Of a stretch of 64,000 nt of DNA, positions 32,728 through 41,854 are shown in pieces. How positions within the stretch are numbered: the stretch's first letter is position 1; every line of letters starts with the position of its first letter. Source of the stretch: Streptomyces cynarae (GTDB taxonomy: Bacteria > Actinomycetota > Actinomycetes > Streptomycetales > Streptomycetaceae); contig NZ_CP106793.1 in the NCBI RefSeq assembly GCF_025642135.1, forward strand, positions 1,967,001 to 2,031,000, given 5' to 3'. A program made the position numbers and the translations under genes. The notes below the pieces were generated by a model. It saw only the letters and a list, made by a program, of their open reading frames with translations, was not told the DNA's origin and ran no database searches.

Positions 32728-33503
32728 CCGCGCTGATGTACGACGGCACCGCGATGGTGGGCCGGCATCTGCGCCGGGTGCGGAACAACCCCGGGCTCGC
32801 GATCCTCAGCCAGACCATGCCGATCACGATGCTGCTGTTCTTCGGGTACGTCTTCGGCAGCGCCCTGGCGATGCCCGGAGCGGAGTACCGGAGCTTCCTG
32901 GTGCCGGGGCTGCTGGTGGCGACCGCCGCGGGCGGGGTCATGACCGGGATGTTCCAGGCGGCCCAGGACTCCCACCGGGGCGTGATGGACCGCTTCCGGA
33001 CCCTGCCGGTGACCCGGGCCTCCGTGCCGGTCGCGCAGGCGGTGGCCGACCTCGTCGTCACGGCCGCCGGGACGGTTCCCCTGCTGCTGGTGGGGCTCGC
33101 CGTGGGCTGGCGGGTCGAGGGGTCGGCGGCCGGGGCACTGGGTGCGGTGGGACTGCTGCTGCTCTTCCGGTTCGCGTCGACCTGGATCGGGATCTTCCTC
33201 GGGCTGCTCACCCGGAGCGAGGAGGCCGCCGGGCAGCTCGGCGGCGCCACCTTCGTCCTGCCGCTGCTGTCCAACGCCTACATCCCCACGGACAACCTGC
33301 CCGGCTGGCTGCGCACCCTCGCCGAGTGGAATCCGATCAGCGCGGTCACCACCGCCCTGCGGGACCTCTTCGGGAACGCGCCCGTGCCCCGGGGAGCCGC
33401 CTGGCCGGTGGCGCATCCCGTCGCCGGAGCGCTCGCCTGGTGCGCGGTGCTGATCGCGCTGTTCGCGCCGCTCGCCGTCCGCCGGTACGCGCGGCCCCGG
33501 TGA
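32724..33503 (+). CDS. DrrB-like ABC-2 transporter permease
   Basis: 259 residues with six predicted membrane helices (e.g. LAILSQTMPITMLLFFGYVF, FLVPGLLVATAAGGVMTGMF, AVADLVVTAAGTVPLLLVGL). The segment RFRTLPVTRASVPVAQ is typical of DrrB proteins. The ATG overlaps the stop of the ATP-binding gene (ATGA 32724-32727), so expression is coupled. With that subunit it forms an efflux pump under the divergent TetR. Confidence 0.93.
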   Translation: MTALMYDGTAMVGRHLRRVRNNPGLAILSQTMPITMLLFFGYVFGSALAMPGAEYRSFLVPGLLVATAAGGVMTGMFQAAQDSHRGVMDRFRTLPVTRASVPVAQAVADLVVTAAGTVPLLLVGLAVGWRVEGSAAGALGAVGLLLLFRFASTWIGIFLGLLTRSEEAAGQLGGATFVLPLLSNAYIPTDNLPGWLRTLAEWNPISAVTTALRDLFGNAPVPRGAAWPVAHPVAGALAWCAVLIALFAPLAVRRYARPR

Positions 33504-33547
33504 CCGCCTGCTGACAAGGACGCCGCCGGCGGGTCATGATCCCGCCC

Positions 33548-34744
33548 ATGGACCGTCTGCCGCTGCCCCTGGAGGGCATCACCGTCGTCGCCGTCGAACA
33601 GGCCGTCTCGGCCCCCTTCGCGACCCGCCAGCTCGCCGATCTCGGTGCCCGGGTCATCAAGGTCGAGCGGGTCGACGGCGGCGACTTCGCGCGCGGCTAC
33701 GACACCGCCGCCCGCGGCCTCGCCTCCCACTTCGTGTGGTGCAACCGCGGCAAGGAGTCGATCGCGCTGGATCTGAAGGACCCCCGCGGACTGGCCGTCC
33801 TGCGACGGCTGATCGCGGACGCGGACGTGTTCGTGCAGAACCTCGCGCAGGGGGCCGCGGCCCGGCTCGGCCTGGACGCGGCCGCACTGTGCGCCGCCCA
33901 TCCACGACTGGTCGCCGTGGACATCTCGGGATACGGGGCGTCGGGGCCGTACGCGGACAAGCGGGCCTACGACATGCTCGTGCAGTGCGAGGCGGGACTG
34001 GTGTCGGTGACCGGCACGCCGGAGCAGCCGGTCAAGGCGGGGATCCCGGCAGCCGACATCGCGGCGGCCATGTACGCGTTCTCGGGGGTTCTCGCGGCGC
34101 TCGTGCGGCGGGGCACCACCGGGCGCGGCGGGCCGGTGGAGGTCTCGATGCTGGAGGCGCTCGCGGAGTGGATGGGGCATCCGCTGCACCACGCGATGCA
34201 CGACGGCACTCCCCCGGCGCGCACCGGCCTCGCGCACGCGGTCATCGCGCCCTACGACGCCTATCCGACGGCGGACGGCGGGCGCGTGCTGCTGTCCGTG
34301 CAGAACGACCGGGAGTGGCGGCGGCTCGCCGAACAGGTGCTCGGGCAGCCCGAGCTGGCGGACGATCCGGCGTACGCCACGAACGCGGCGCGGGTCACCC
34401 ACCGGGACCGCACGGACATGCTCGTCGGCAAGGCGCTGGGCGCACTGGACGCCGACGAGGCGATGACCCGGCTGGAGGGCGCGGGCATCGCGTGCGCGCG
34501 CCTGAGGGACCTGTACGAGGTGGCGGAGCACCCTCAGCTGGCGGCCCGGGAGCGGTGGCGGGAGGTGGGGACACCGGTGGGGCCGCTGCGGGCGCTGCTG
34601 CCGCCGATCACGCTGCCGGGCGGTACGGAGGCGCGGATGGGGGACGTGCCCGCGCTCGGGGAGCACACCGAGGCGCTGCTGCATGCCGTGGGGATGACGG
34701 ACGAGGAGATCGCAGCGCTGCGCCGGGACGGTGTGACGGCCTGA
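33548..34744 (+). CDS. CaiB/BaiF-family CoA transferase
   Basis: 398 residues of the class III CoA-transferase family, moving CoA between carboxylic acids. Motifs are PLPLEGITVVAVEQAVSAPF at the N-terminus, ADLGARVIKVERVDGGDFAR, NRGKESIALDLKDP, and AYDMLVQCEAGLVSVTGTPE, with the family's conserved Asp region near residue 165. The family is used in carnitine, oxalate, bile-acid and aromatic-acid breakdown; the substrate here is not evident. ATG at 33548 matches homologues; an in-frame ATG lies at 33536. It follows the ABC permease by 44 bp and may or may not share its transcript. Confidence 0.92.
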   Translation: MDRLPLPLEGITVVAVEQAVSAPFATRQLADLGARVIKVERVDGGDFARGYDTAARGLASHFVWCNRGKESIALDLKDPRGLAVLRRLIADADVFVQNLAQGAAARLGLDAAALCAAHPRLVAVDISGYGASGPYADKRAYDMLVQCEAGLVSVTGTPEQPVKAGIPAADIAAAMYAFSGVLAALVRRGTTGRGGPVEVSMLEALAEWMGHPLHHAMHDGTPPARTGLAHAVIAPYDAYPTADGGRVLLSVQNDREWRRLAEQVLGQPELADDPAYATNAARVTHRDRTDMLVGKALGALDADEAMTRLEGAGIACARLRDLYEVAEHPQLAARERWREVGTPVGPLRALLPPITLPGGTEARMGDVPALGEHTEALLHAVGMTDEEIAALRRDGVTA

Positions 34745-34774
34745 GCGCGGGCCTTGAGGGAACGCGGGTGACGC

Positions 34775-35044
34775 TCAGCGCCCGCCGAACAGCGAACGAC
34801 GCAGCCGACGCAGCGGTGCGAAGAGCGAGACACCGCTCATGCGTCCGCCCCTGCCGCTACGGCCGTGCGCGGCGTCACGCGCGGTGAGCTCACGCATCAG
34901 CGAGGTCGCCTCGGCCGCCTCGCGCTGCGGGACGGCAGGGCCGGCCAGCACCGAGAGATGGCGGTCGAGACGCGAACTGGTCGCGCTGCTCCCGCAGGTG
35001 ATCGCAGGGACCCTGGCCCTGCTGCGCACTGTTATCTGTTCCAT
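34775..35044 (-). CDS. Small conserved-looking hypothetical protein
   Basis: 89 residues starting at 35044 (MEQITVRSRARVPAITCG). It is basic and Ser/Arg-rich, with one cysteine, a middle helix (QREAAEATSLMRELTARDAA) and a basic C-terminus (APLRRLRRSLFGGR) that could bind membrane or nucleic acid. There is no signal peptide or membrane helix. Codon use is typical of real genes here, and I believe similar short proteins occur in other Streptomyces, but I know no function. It converges on the CoA transferase gene with 30 bp between. Confidence 0.6.
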   Translation of the reverse strand: MEQITVRSRARVPAITCGSSATSSRLDRHLSVLAGPAVPQREAAEATSLMRELTARDAAHGRSGRGGRMSGVSLFAPLRRLRRSLFGGR

Positions 35045-35170
35045 GTCACTCCCCACCCGTACGAGTCCACCCGGCCCGGGCAGAGTAACCCTATCGCTCT
35101 CTCGTGGCACGCGTGTATCGCGGGCACAGGATTCACCTTCCCCATAAGGGCGTTGGCGAACCGTTGACGA

Positions 35171-35995
35171 CTACCCTCCGAAACCGATGGAGTGCAGGGC
35201 GAGTTGAACAACCGGCTGGCCGGTCGGCTGAGGTGACCCTCCGTCGGGTTCGACGGTCACGGCGAGTGACGTCGCCGACTTGGTCAGACCGCTCGCGACC
35301 AGGGGCGTGTCGCCGTCGAAGAGCCCGAGGGAGCGCGGTGGCACGCCCGGGCGCATCAGCCAGAGCTGGTGCACACGACCGCTGGGCGGTGCGCCCAGTC
35401 CGCGGAGCGTGACGACGGCGCGCCCCTCGGATGCGGATGCGATCACTCCGATTCCTCGGCCCCTGGCATCCCGGTCGCTGGTCGCACGGGCGTCCGGGGC
35501 GGCCAGAACGTGGGCGATCTCACGTGCCTGGGCGCGCTCGGCGTCGAGTCGGTCCTGCGTCCGCGTGGCCTGCACGGCGAAGAGCGAGGCGACGACGAGG
35601 GCCGCCGCGGCCGTGGCGGTGGCCAGCGGGGCGAACAGGGGGCGCAGCCGGGGCGTACGGGTGCGCGGCGGCGGTGGCGCCGTGCCCCAGACGTGCGGCG
35701 GCAGGTGCGGTTCATGGACGCGGGACGCTCCCTGCACGGGCGCGGGGTCCTGCGGGGTGTTCCGTACGGCGGTCAGGACCCGGTCGCGCAGGCCGGGCGG
35801 GGCCAGGGCCGTGGTCGACCAGGCGAGCCGCACCGCGTCCTCGGACAGGTCCCGCACCTCGGCGGCGCAGCGGTCACAGCCCTTCAGATGCCTCTCGAAG
35901 CGGACGCGTTCGGCGGGCTCGAGGGCGTCCAGGGCGTACGGCGCGGCCAGGGAGTGCAGGTCCTCGCGGCGCAGCAGTCGGCCGAGGATGCTCAT
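35171..35995 (-). CDS. rskA: RskA-family anti-sigma factor
   Basis: 274 residues. An N-terminal zinc-binding anti-sigma domain (LAAPYALDALEPAERVRFER, HLKGCDRCAAEVRDL with the His/Cys/Cys ligands) is followed by a Pro-rich cytoplasmic linker, one membrane helix (LFAPLATATAAAALVVASLF) and an extracellular RskA domain (VVTLRGLGAPPSGRVHQLWL, PRSLGLFDGDTPLVASGL). It holds its sigma factor at the membrane and is released by regulated proteolysis in relatives. The ATG at 35995 overlaps the sigma stop (ATGA), so the two are made in matched amounts. No cognate protease gene is adjacent. Confidence 0.93.
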   Translation of the reverse strand: MSILGRLLRREDLHSLAAPYALDALEPAERVRFERHLKGCDRCAAEVRDLSEDAVRLAWSTTALAPPGLRDRVLTAVRNTPQDPAPVQGASRVHEPHLPPHVWGTAPPPPRTRTPRLRPLFAPLATATAAAALVVASLFAVQATRTQDRLDAERAQAREIAHVLAAPDARATSDRDARGRGIGVIASASEGRAVVTLRGLGAPPSGRVHQLWLMRPGVPPRSLGLFDGDTPLVASGLTKSATSLAVTVEPDGGSPQPTGQPVVQLALHSIGFGG

Positions 35996-36534
35996 GCGAC
36001 CCCTCCCAGGCACTGGCGCAGTCGGGTGAGTCCGTCGCGCATCCGCGTCTTGACCGTGCCGAGCGGCAGTGAGAGCCGCTCGGCCACCTCACGGTACGTG
36101 TAACCGTCGTAGTAGGCGAGCGTGACCGACTGGCGTTGCAGGGCGGTCAGGCGGTCCAGGCAGCGGCGCACCCATTCGCGCTCCAGGCCGGCCTCCACCT
36201 CCTCGGCGACCTGGTCGAAGGGGGGGTGGTGGGCGCGCCGGGCCTCGCGTTGCTCGCGTTCGCCGGCCGCGCGGGCGCTGCGCACCCGGTCGACGGCGCG
36301 GCGGTGCGTGAGGGTGAGGATCCACGACAGGGCGCTGCCGCGACGGGGGTCGAACTTGGGGGCGGAGCGCCACAGTTCGAGCAGCACCTCCTGGGCCACC
36401 TCCTCCGACTGCGCCGGATCCCTGAGGACCCGGCGGACCAGGCCGAACACCGGCCCTGACACCAGTCCGTACAGCTCCTCGAAGGCCTTCTGGTCGCCTC
36501 CGGCCACGAGTACCAGAAGTTCGTCCGCCTCCAC
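35992..36534 (-). CDS. sigK: ECF RNA polymerase sigma factor, SigK type
   Basis: 180 residues from GTG 36534, chosen for the GAGGGGGG 6 bp upstream; an ATG at 36567 would add eleven residues. Region 2 is FEELYGLVSGPVFGLVRRVL / QSEEVAQEVLLELWRSAPKF, with the -10 recognition helix in WILTLTHRRAVDRVRSARAA. Region 4 is LTALQRQSVTLAYYDGYTYR / EVAERLSLPLGTVKTRMRDG. Partner RskA is encoded immediately downstream with overlapping codons. In mycobacteria SigK/RskA controls secreted antigens in response to redox; here the divergent DUF4331 gene is the obvious candidate target (inferred). Confidence 0.94.
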   Translation of the reverse strand: MEADELLVLVAGGDQKAFEELYGLVSGPVFGLVRRVLRDPAQSEEVAQEVLLELWRSAPKFDPRRGSALSWILTLTHRRAVDRVRSARAAGEREQREARRAHHPPFDQVAEEVEAGLEREWVRRCLDRLTALQRQSVTLAYYDGYTYREVAERLSLPLGTVKTRMRDGLTRLRQCLGGVA

Positions 36535-36739
36535 TCGTACCCCCCTCACCGACGCCGTGCACGGCATGCTCGCTCCACTGGGCGTTCGCTGCTGACTCCC
36601 ATTCGGAAGAGATACGGATCAGCGGGGCCGAAACGCGGGTCGAGCAGGCAGGAAAAGTTTTTTGGGATCCGACCAAGCCGTCCGGGCGATCGCTCCGTAT
36701 CCCTGTGCGTCAGGCAAGTTGGCACTGAGGACGGACGGC

Positions 36740-38263
36740 ATGACACCTATCTCCAGGAGCGGCGTGGGTCGTAGGGGTATCGCGACCCTCATCTGTGGTG
36801 CGCTGGCCGCGGGCGGGCTCGCAGCCGCCGGCGTGACCGCGCTGGAACCGGGGGCGGCCTCCGCCTCCTCCCACCGGGAGGCCCCGCTGATCTCGGGGCA
36901 GCCGCAGTACGACAACACCGACCTGTACGCGTTCGTCAGCCCGGACAAGCCGGACACGACAACGATCATCGCGAACTTCGTCCCGTTCGAGGAGCCGGCG
37001 GGCGGTCCGAACTTCTACACGTTCGCGGAGGACGCGCAGTACGACCTCCACATCGACAACAACGGTGACGCGCAGAGCGAGCTGATCTTCCGCTACACGT
37101 TCAAGACGCACGTCAAGAACAAGAACACCTTCCTCTACAACACAGGTCCGGTCGACAGCCTCAAGGACCCGGACCTGAACGTCACTCAGGCCTACGACAT
37201 CGACCTCATCAAGCTGCGCAAGCAGAAGGTGGTGGCGAAGACGAGGATCGCGGACAACGTGCCGGTCGCCCCGTCGAACGTCGGCAAGGCGTCGATGCCG
37301 GACTACGGCAAGCTGCGCGACGAGGCGGTGTACAAGCTCGCGGGCGGGGCGACGACCTTCGCCGGGCAGGCCGACGACCCGTTCTTCGCGGATCTGCGGG
37401 TCTTCGACCTGCTGTACGGCGGGAACCTCTCGGAGGTCGGAAACGACACCCTGAAGGGCTACAACGTCAACTCCCTGGCCCTACAGGTGCCGAACGACCT
37501 GATCCGCGAGTCGTCGTACCAGCCGGTCGTCGGCATCTGGGGGACGGTCCAGCGCAAGGACGCGCGCGGGCACTGGTCGCAGGTCTCGCGGCTGGGCAAC
37601 CCACTGGTCAACGAGGTGGTCAACCCGCAGAAGGACAAGGACAAGTTCAACGCGTCCTCGCCGTACGACGACGCCCAGTTCCTGAAGAACGTGACCAACC
37701 CGGAGCTGCCGAAGCTCATCGAGGGGATCTACAAGATCAAGGCGCCGTCGGAGCCGCGCAACGACCTCGTGGACGTGTTCCTCAAGGGCGTGAAGGGCCT
37801 CAACCAGCCGCCGTACGTGCGGCCGGCGGAGGAGCTGCGGCTCAACACCTCGATCAAACCCAGCATGCACCCGAAGCGGCTGGGCGTGCTGGACGGCGAC
37901 AACGCGGGCTTCCCGAACGGGCGCCGGCTCACCGACGACGTGATCGACGAGGCGCTGCAGGTCGTGGAGGGCGAGCTGGTCGGCTCCAAGAACGACCTGG
38001 GCGACGGTGTCGACGAGAACGACCAGAAGTTCGGGCACTCCTTCCCGTACCTCGCCCAGCCGACGTCCGGATCGCGCGGCCCGCTGGCGAAGGGCACCGG
38101 CAACAGCGTGCGCAACCAGCTGGGTGACGGACTGCAGGCGACGAGTGCCGGCACGAACACCACGCTGATCGCGACGTCCGCCGCCGGTGGCGTCGCGGGA
38201 GCCCTGCTGATCGGCACCGCCCTGATGTGGTGGCGCCGCCGCACCCGCTACCGCGCGTACTGA
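36740..38263 (+). CDS. Secreted, membrane-anchored DUF4331 protein
   Basis: 507 residues. It has an N-terminal signal peptide (VGRRGIATLICGALAAGGLA), the DUF4331 opening SSHREAPLISGQPQYDNTDL followed by YAFVSPDKPDTTTIIANFVP, a long beta-rich domain, and a C-terminal membrane anchor (TTLIATSAAGGVAGALLIGT) with an Arg-rich stop. The bulk is outside the cell. DUF4331 proteins are often encoded next to ECF sigma factors, but their role is unknown. It is divergent from sigK, separated by about 200 bp, and followed by a terminator-like hairpin and then the TPR/NicO genes. Confidence 0.9.
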   Translation: MTPISRSGVGRRGIATLICGALAAGGLAAAGVTALEPGAASASSHREAPLISGQPQYDNTDLYAFVSPDKPDTTTIIANFVPFEEPAGGPNFYTFAEDAQYDLHIDNNGDAQSELIFRYTFKTHVKNKNTFLYNTGPVDSLKDPDLNVTQAYDIDLIKLRKQKVVAKTRIADNVPVAPSNVGKASMPDYGKLRDEAVYKLAGGATTFAGQADDPFFADLRVFDLLYGGNLSEVGNDTLKGYNVNSLALQVPNDLIRESSYQPVVGIWGTVQRKDARGHWSQVSRLGNPLVNEVVNPQKDKDKFNASSPYDDAQFLKNVTNPELPKLIEGIYKIKAPSEPRNDLVDVFLKGVKGLNQPPYVRPAEELRLNTSIKPSMHPKRLGVLDGDNAGFPNGRRLTDDVIDEALQVVEGELVGSKNDLGDGVDENDQKFGHSFPYLAQPTSGSRGPLAKGTGNSVRNQLGDGLQATSAGTNTTLIATSAAGGVAGALLIGTALMWWRRRTRYRAY

Positions 38264-38287
38264 CGGCCGGTCGCCGTCCCCCGAACC

Positions 38288-38331
38288 GGCGCGGCCCGCA
38301 CTTCCCCGTCCCCCACGGCGCGGGTCGCGCC
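38288..38331 (+). terminator. Hairpin after the DUF4331 gene
   Basis: GGCGCGGCCCGC (38288-38299) pairs with GCGGGTCGCGCC (38320-38331) with one mismatch. It lies 25 bp after the DUF4331 stop, so it may attenuate transcription into the TPR gene. Confidence 0.55.
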
Positions 38332-38366
38332 GCCCCGTTTTCCGCCCAGCAGATCGAGGAGAGGGC

Positions 38367-40199
38367 ATGTCCCCGCGTATGAACGACAACGCGCCGGAGA
38401 CCGGCCACGGCGACCGTGAGCAGGCCGCCCCCGGGAGGCCGACGCTCCGCACCGCGGAGACCGGGCCCGAGAAGGCCGTCAGGGAGGCCTGGGAGCGCGC
38501 CTTCGGCGCCGGGGGTGCCGACGCGCCGGACGGACGAGCCGACGACACGGGCCCGGATCCGACCCCGGCGGCCGACTCCACCCGGGACGGCGCTCCGGTC
38601 ACCGAGTCGGCCGCGCCGAACGCCGAGGAGGAGGCTTGCGGGACCCGTACGACGGAGCCGACGCCCGAGAGGCGGGCATCGGCCGACACGCAGGGCGGCG
38701 GACAGACGGCACCTTCGCCACCGGCCGACGGCGCCGAGGCCACCGAGGCCACCGAGGCCACCGAGGCCACCGAGGCCACCGAGGCCACCGAGGCGCAGGC
38801 TGCCCCGGCAGCGGAGTCCCCCGGCGCAGCCGACGAGCGGGTCGCCGCCGTGCGGCGGTTCTCCGCCGCCGGGCGGCGGTGGCGGGGTGTGCAGCTCGTG
38901 GTCTGTGCCGCTTCCCTGGCCGTCGCGCTCACCGCCGGGGCCGTGGTCGTCGGGGCCGTGCGGGACAGCGGTACGACCCCTGTCGCCTCCACGCCCAGCG
39001 GGGTGTCCCCCGAGCTCCTCGCCGGCGGCGATCTCGACAGCGGCATCCGGGCGCTGCAGGCTCACCTCCGCACCCAGCCCCGCGACTACGGCAGCTGGGC
39101 CACCCTCGGCCTCGCCTACGTCGAGCAGGCCAGGACCAAGGGCGACCCCTCCCGCTATCCGCAGGCCCAGGCCGCGCTGGAGCGTTCGCTGCGGGTCCGG
39201 CCGGACAACGACGCCGCGCTCGCCGGCCGCGCCGCCCTCGCCGCCGCCCGGCACGACTTCACCGGCGCCCTGGACTACGCGGACCAGGCCCTGCGGCAGA
39301 ACCCGTTCAGCGAGCGCGCCCTGTGCTCCCGTATCGACGCCCTCGTGGAACTCGGCCGCTACGCCGACGCCTCGAAGGCCGCCGACCTGGCCGACTCCCG
39401 CCACCCGGGCGTCCCCGTCTTCACCCGCTACGCCTACGTCCACGAACTGCGCGGCGACGTGGGCACCGCCCGTCGCGTCCTGGAGCAGGCCCTGGCCACG
39501 GCCACCTCCCGCGGCGACATCGCGTACGTCGCCACCGCGCTCGGTCAGCTCGCCTGGAGCCAGGGCCAGTACGGGAACGCCCTCGACTTCTACGCCCGCG
39601 CCCTCGCCGCCGACGACACCTACCTCCCCGCCCTGGAGGGCCGCGCCCGCGCCCAGGCCGCCCAGGGCGACACGGCCGGCGCGGTCCGCGGCATGGAGCA
39701 GGTCGTGGAGCGGTACCCGCTGCCCCAACCCCTCGTGGAGTTGGGCGAGCTGTATGAGGCGCGCGGCGCGTCCGGCGACCCGGACAAGGCCCGTGACCAG
39801 TACGCCCTCGTCGACGCCTGGGTGTCCCTGGCCCGGGCCAACGGCGTCGACGCCGACCTCGACACCGCTCTCGCCGCCGCGGACCACGGCGACCACGCGG
39901 CTGCGTTGAAGGCCGCCCGTGCCGAGTGGGCACGCCGCCACACCGTGCACACCGCCGACGCCCTGGCCTGGGCCCTGCACGTCGACGGCCGTGACCGGGA
40001 AGCCCTTCCCTACGCCCGCCAGGCCACGGCCACCGGCTACCGCAATGCGGCCTTCCTCTACCACCGCGGCATGATCGAGCACGCCACCGGTGACACCGAC
40101 CAGGCGCGCGCCTCCCTCACCGCCGCGCTGAAGCTGAACCCCGGCTTCTCCCCGCTGGGCGCGCGCGAGGCCCGTAAGGTGCTGGAGGCCATGCGGTGA
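38367..40199 (+). CDS. Membrane-anchored TPR protein
   Basis: 610 residues. The N-terminal 165 residues are low-complexity and acidic (including a run of A-T-E triplets), followed by one membrane helix (VVCAASLAVALTAGAVVVGA). The rest is an array of tetratricopeptide repeats (e.g. GSWATLGLAYVEQARTKGDP, DNDAALAGRAALAAARHDFT, RNAAFLYHRGMIEHATGDTD), giving an extracytoplasmic protein-binding scaffold. GAGGAG precedes the ATG. The stop overlaps the GTG of the NicO transporter gene, so it probably works with that transporter and, from position, with DUF4331. Confidence 0.88.
   Translation: MSPRMNDNAPETGHGDREQAAPGRPTLRTAETGPEKAVREAWERAFGAGGADAPDGRADDTGPDPTPAADSTRDGAPVTESAAPNAEEEACGTRTTEPTPERRASADTQGGGQTAPSPPADGAEATEATEATEATEATEATEAQAAPAAESPGAADERVAAVRRFSAAGRRWRGVQLVVCAASLAVALTAGAVVVGAVRDSGTTPVASTPSGVSPELLAGGDLDSGIRALQAHLRTQPRDYGSWATLGLAYVEQARTKGDPSRYPQAQAALERSLRVRPDNDAALAGRAALAAARHDFTGALDYADQALRQNPFSERALCSRIDALVELGRYADASKAADLADSRHPGVPVFTRYAYVHELRGDVGTARRVLEQALATATSRGDIAYVATALGQLAWSQGQYGNALDFYARALAADDTYLPALEGRARAQAAQGDTAGAVRGMEQVVERYPLPQPLVELGELYEARGASGDPDKARDQYALVDAWVSLARANGVDADLDTALAAADHGDHAAALKAARAEWARRHTVHTADALAWALHVDGRDREALPYARQATATGYRNAAFLYHRGMIEHATGDTDQARASLTAALKLNPGFSPLGAREARKVLEAMR
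38736..38789. repeat. Six perfect 9-bp repeats (GAGGCCACC)
   Basis: Six exact copies encode Ala-Thr-Glu repeats in the acidic N-terminal part of the TPR protein; a partial copy follows. Being in-frame, length variation would be tolerated. Confidence 0.95.
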
Positions 40200-41782
40200 A
40201 CACCCGTCGTATCGCCGCATGTGGCGCGGCCCTCCTCACGGCCCTGTGCGCGCTCGTCCTCGGCCCCGCCTCCGCCGCGAGCGCCCACCCGCTCGGCAAC
40301 TTCACCGTCAACCGCTACGACGGCCTGGTCGCCGCGCCCGGGCAGATGCGCGTCGACCACGTCGAGGACCTCGCCGAGATCCCCGCCACCCAGGCCAGGC
40401 CCGACATCACCAGGCTCGGCCTGACCGCATGGGCCCGGCAGCGGTGCGCGCAGGCAGCCGAGGGCAGCACGCTCACTGTCGGCGGGCACCCGGCCCCGCT
40501 GAGCGTCCGTACCAGCAGCGCCCGACTGCGGCCCGGGCAGGCGGGGCTCAACACCCTGCGCGTGGAGTGCCGGCTGACCGCAGCGCTGCCCAAGGGCGAC
40601 ACCCTCGCCGTCGGCTTCCACAGCGCCGGCGCCACCACCGGACCCGGCTGGAGCGAGATCACCGCGCGCGGCGACCGTATGACGCTCACCGCGTCCGACG
40701 TGCCGAAGACATCCGTGTCCCGCGAACTGACCAGCTATCCGAAGGAGTTGCTCTCCTCACCGGCCGACACCGTCAAGGCCTCGCTCCGGGTGCGCCCGGG
40801 AGGCCCCGCCCTGGCCGACGACCAGCGGGACGCGCCCGCCGCCTCGATCCTTCCGCGCGGCGCGGACCGCTGGACGCGCGCGCTGGACAACCTGGTCGCC
40901 CGCCACCACCTCACGCTCGGTTTCGCCGCGCTCGCCCTGCTCGTCGCCATCGGCCTCGGCGCGATGCACGCACTCGCGCCGGGCCACGGCAAGACCCTGA
41001 TGGCGGCGACGGCGGCCGCCCGCGGGGGCCGGGCCGGGCTCCGGGACGTGCTCCCGCTGGCCGCGTCGGTGACGGTCACCCACACCCTGGGCGTGGTCGC
41101 CCTCGGCCTGCTGGTCACGGCCGGTTCGGCGGCGGCGCCGTCGGTGATCGCCTGGCTGGGGATGGCGAGCGGCGCACTCGTCACCCTGGCGGGCGCGTCC
41201 CTCGTACGCCGGGCCTGGCGCAACCGGGGCCACGGGCACGGGCACACGCACGGGCACGGGCACGACCACGGGCACACGCACGACCACGGACACGCACACG
41301 ACGGGCACCCCGATGAGCACGACCACGAGCACGAACATCACGCCCACGGTCAGGGTCACGGACACAGCCACACCCACTCCCACTCCCACTCCCACTCCCA
41401 CTCCCACGGCGGTATCCCCCACACCCACCCCACCGCCCCCACCCTCCGCGGAACGATCCTCCTCGGCTTCGCCGGCGGGCTGGTCCCCAGTCCCTCCGCC
41501 GTCGTGGTCCTCGTCGGTGCCGCCGCGCTCGGCCAGGCCTGGTTCGGGCTGTTGCTCGTCGTCGCGTACGGCGTCGGGCTCGCCCTGACGCTGACCGCGG
41601 CAGGGTTCGCCGTGGTCAAGCTGGGCAGCGGGATGAACCGCCTCCTGGACCGGCGCCCGCGCTGGACCCAGAACCCGGCGGCCGCCCTGGTGCGCAGGAC
41701 CGCACCCCTCGGATCCGCCTTCGTGGTCCTCGCGCTGGGCGCCGGACTGGTGTTCAAGGGGGCGGCATCCGCACTCGGTTGA
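40196..41782 (+). CDS. NicO/HoxN-type nickel-cobalt transporter with His-rich loop
   Basis: 528 residues. A signal peptide (AACGAALLTALCALVLGPAS) and an extracellular N-terminal domain of about 200 residues (SAHPLGNFTVNRYDGLVAAP) precede the membrane domain with the family motif GLGAMHALAPGHGKTLMAAT. A loop of some 70 residues rich in His, Gly, Asp and Ser (GHGHTHGHGHDHGHTHDHGH is one part) should bind Ni2+, Co2+ or Zn2+. RcnA-like efflux or NiCoT-like uptake cannot be separated by sequence reading alone; the extracellular extension favours the NicO/RcnA branch. GTG start overlaps the TPR gene stop (GTGA). Confidence 0.9.
   Translation: MNTRRIAACGAALLTALCALVLGPASAASAHPLGNFTVNRYDGLVAAPGQMRVDHVEDLAEIPATQARPDITRLGLTAWARQRCAQAAEGSTLTVGGHPAPLSVRTSSARLRPGQAGLNTLRVECRLTAALPKGDTLAVGFHSAGATTGPGWSEITARGDRMTLTASDVPKTSVSRELTSYPKELLSSPADTVKASLRVRPGGPALADDQRDAPAASILPRGADRWTRALDNLVARHHLTLGFAALALLVAIGLGAMHALAPGHGKTLMAATAAARGGRAGLRDVLPLAASVTVTHTLGVVALGLLVTAGSAAAPSVIAWLGMASGALVTLAGASLVRRAWRNRGHGHGHTHGHGHDHGHTHDHGHAHDGHPDEHDHEHEHHAHGQGHGHSHTHSHSHSHSHSHGGIPHTHPTAPTLRGTILLGFAGGLVPSPSAVVVLVGAAALGQAWFGLLLVVAYGVGLALTLTAAGFAVVKLGSGMNRLLDRRPRWTQNPAAALVRRTAPLGSAFVVLALGAGLVFKGAASALG
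41375..41404. repeat. Five CACTCC hexamer repeats
   Basis: Exact tandem CACTCC encodes His-Ser pairs in the metal-binding loop of the NicO transporter; with its in-frame length, it is a natural site for copy-number change. Confidence 0.92.
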
Positions 41783-41854
41783 GCTACTTTTGGGGAGAAA
41801 TCACGCGGAGTGGATACGTGGATACATCGCGCGGATGCGAATGGGGGACGGCCC

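Noticed and set aside
36660..36740. SigK-type promoter before the DUF4331 gene
   Set aside because: GGATCC and CCGTAT are present but 24 bp apart instead of about 17, so no convincing ECF promoter could be assigned.
37929..40220. 763-codon minus-strand frame opposite the TPR gene
   Set aside because: Gly/Val/Arg-rich shadow without domain signatures; the plus strand carries clear TPR repeats with proper start and ribosome site.
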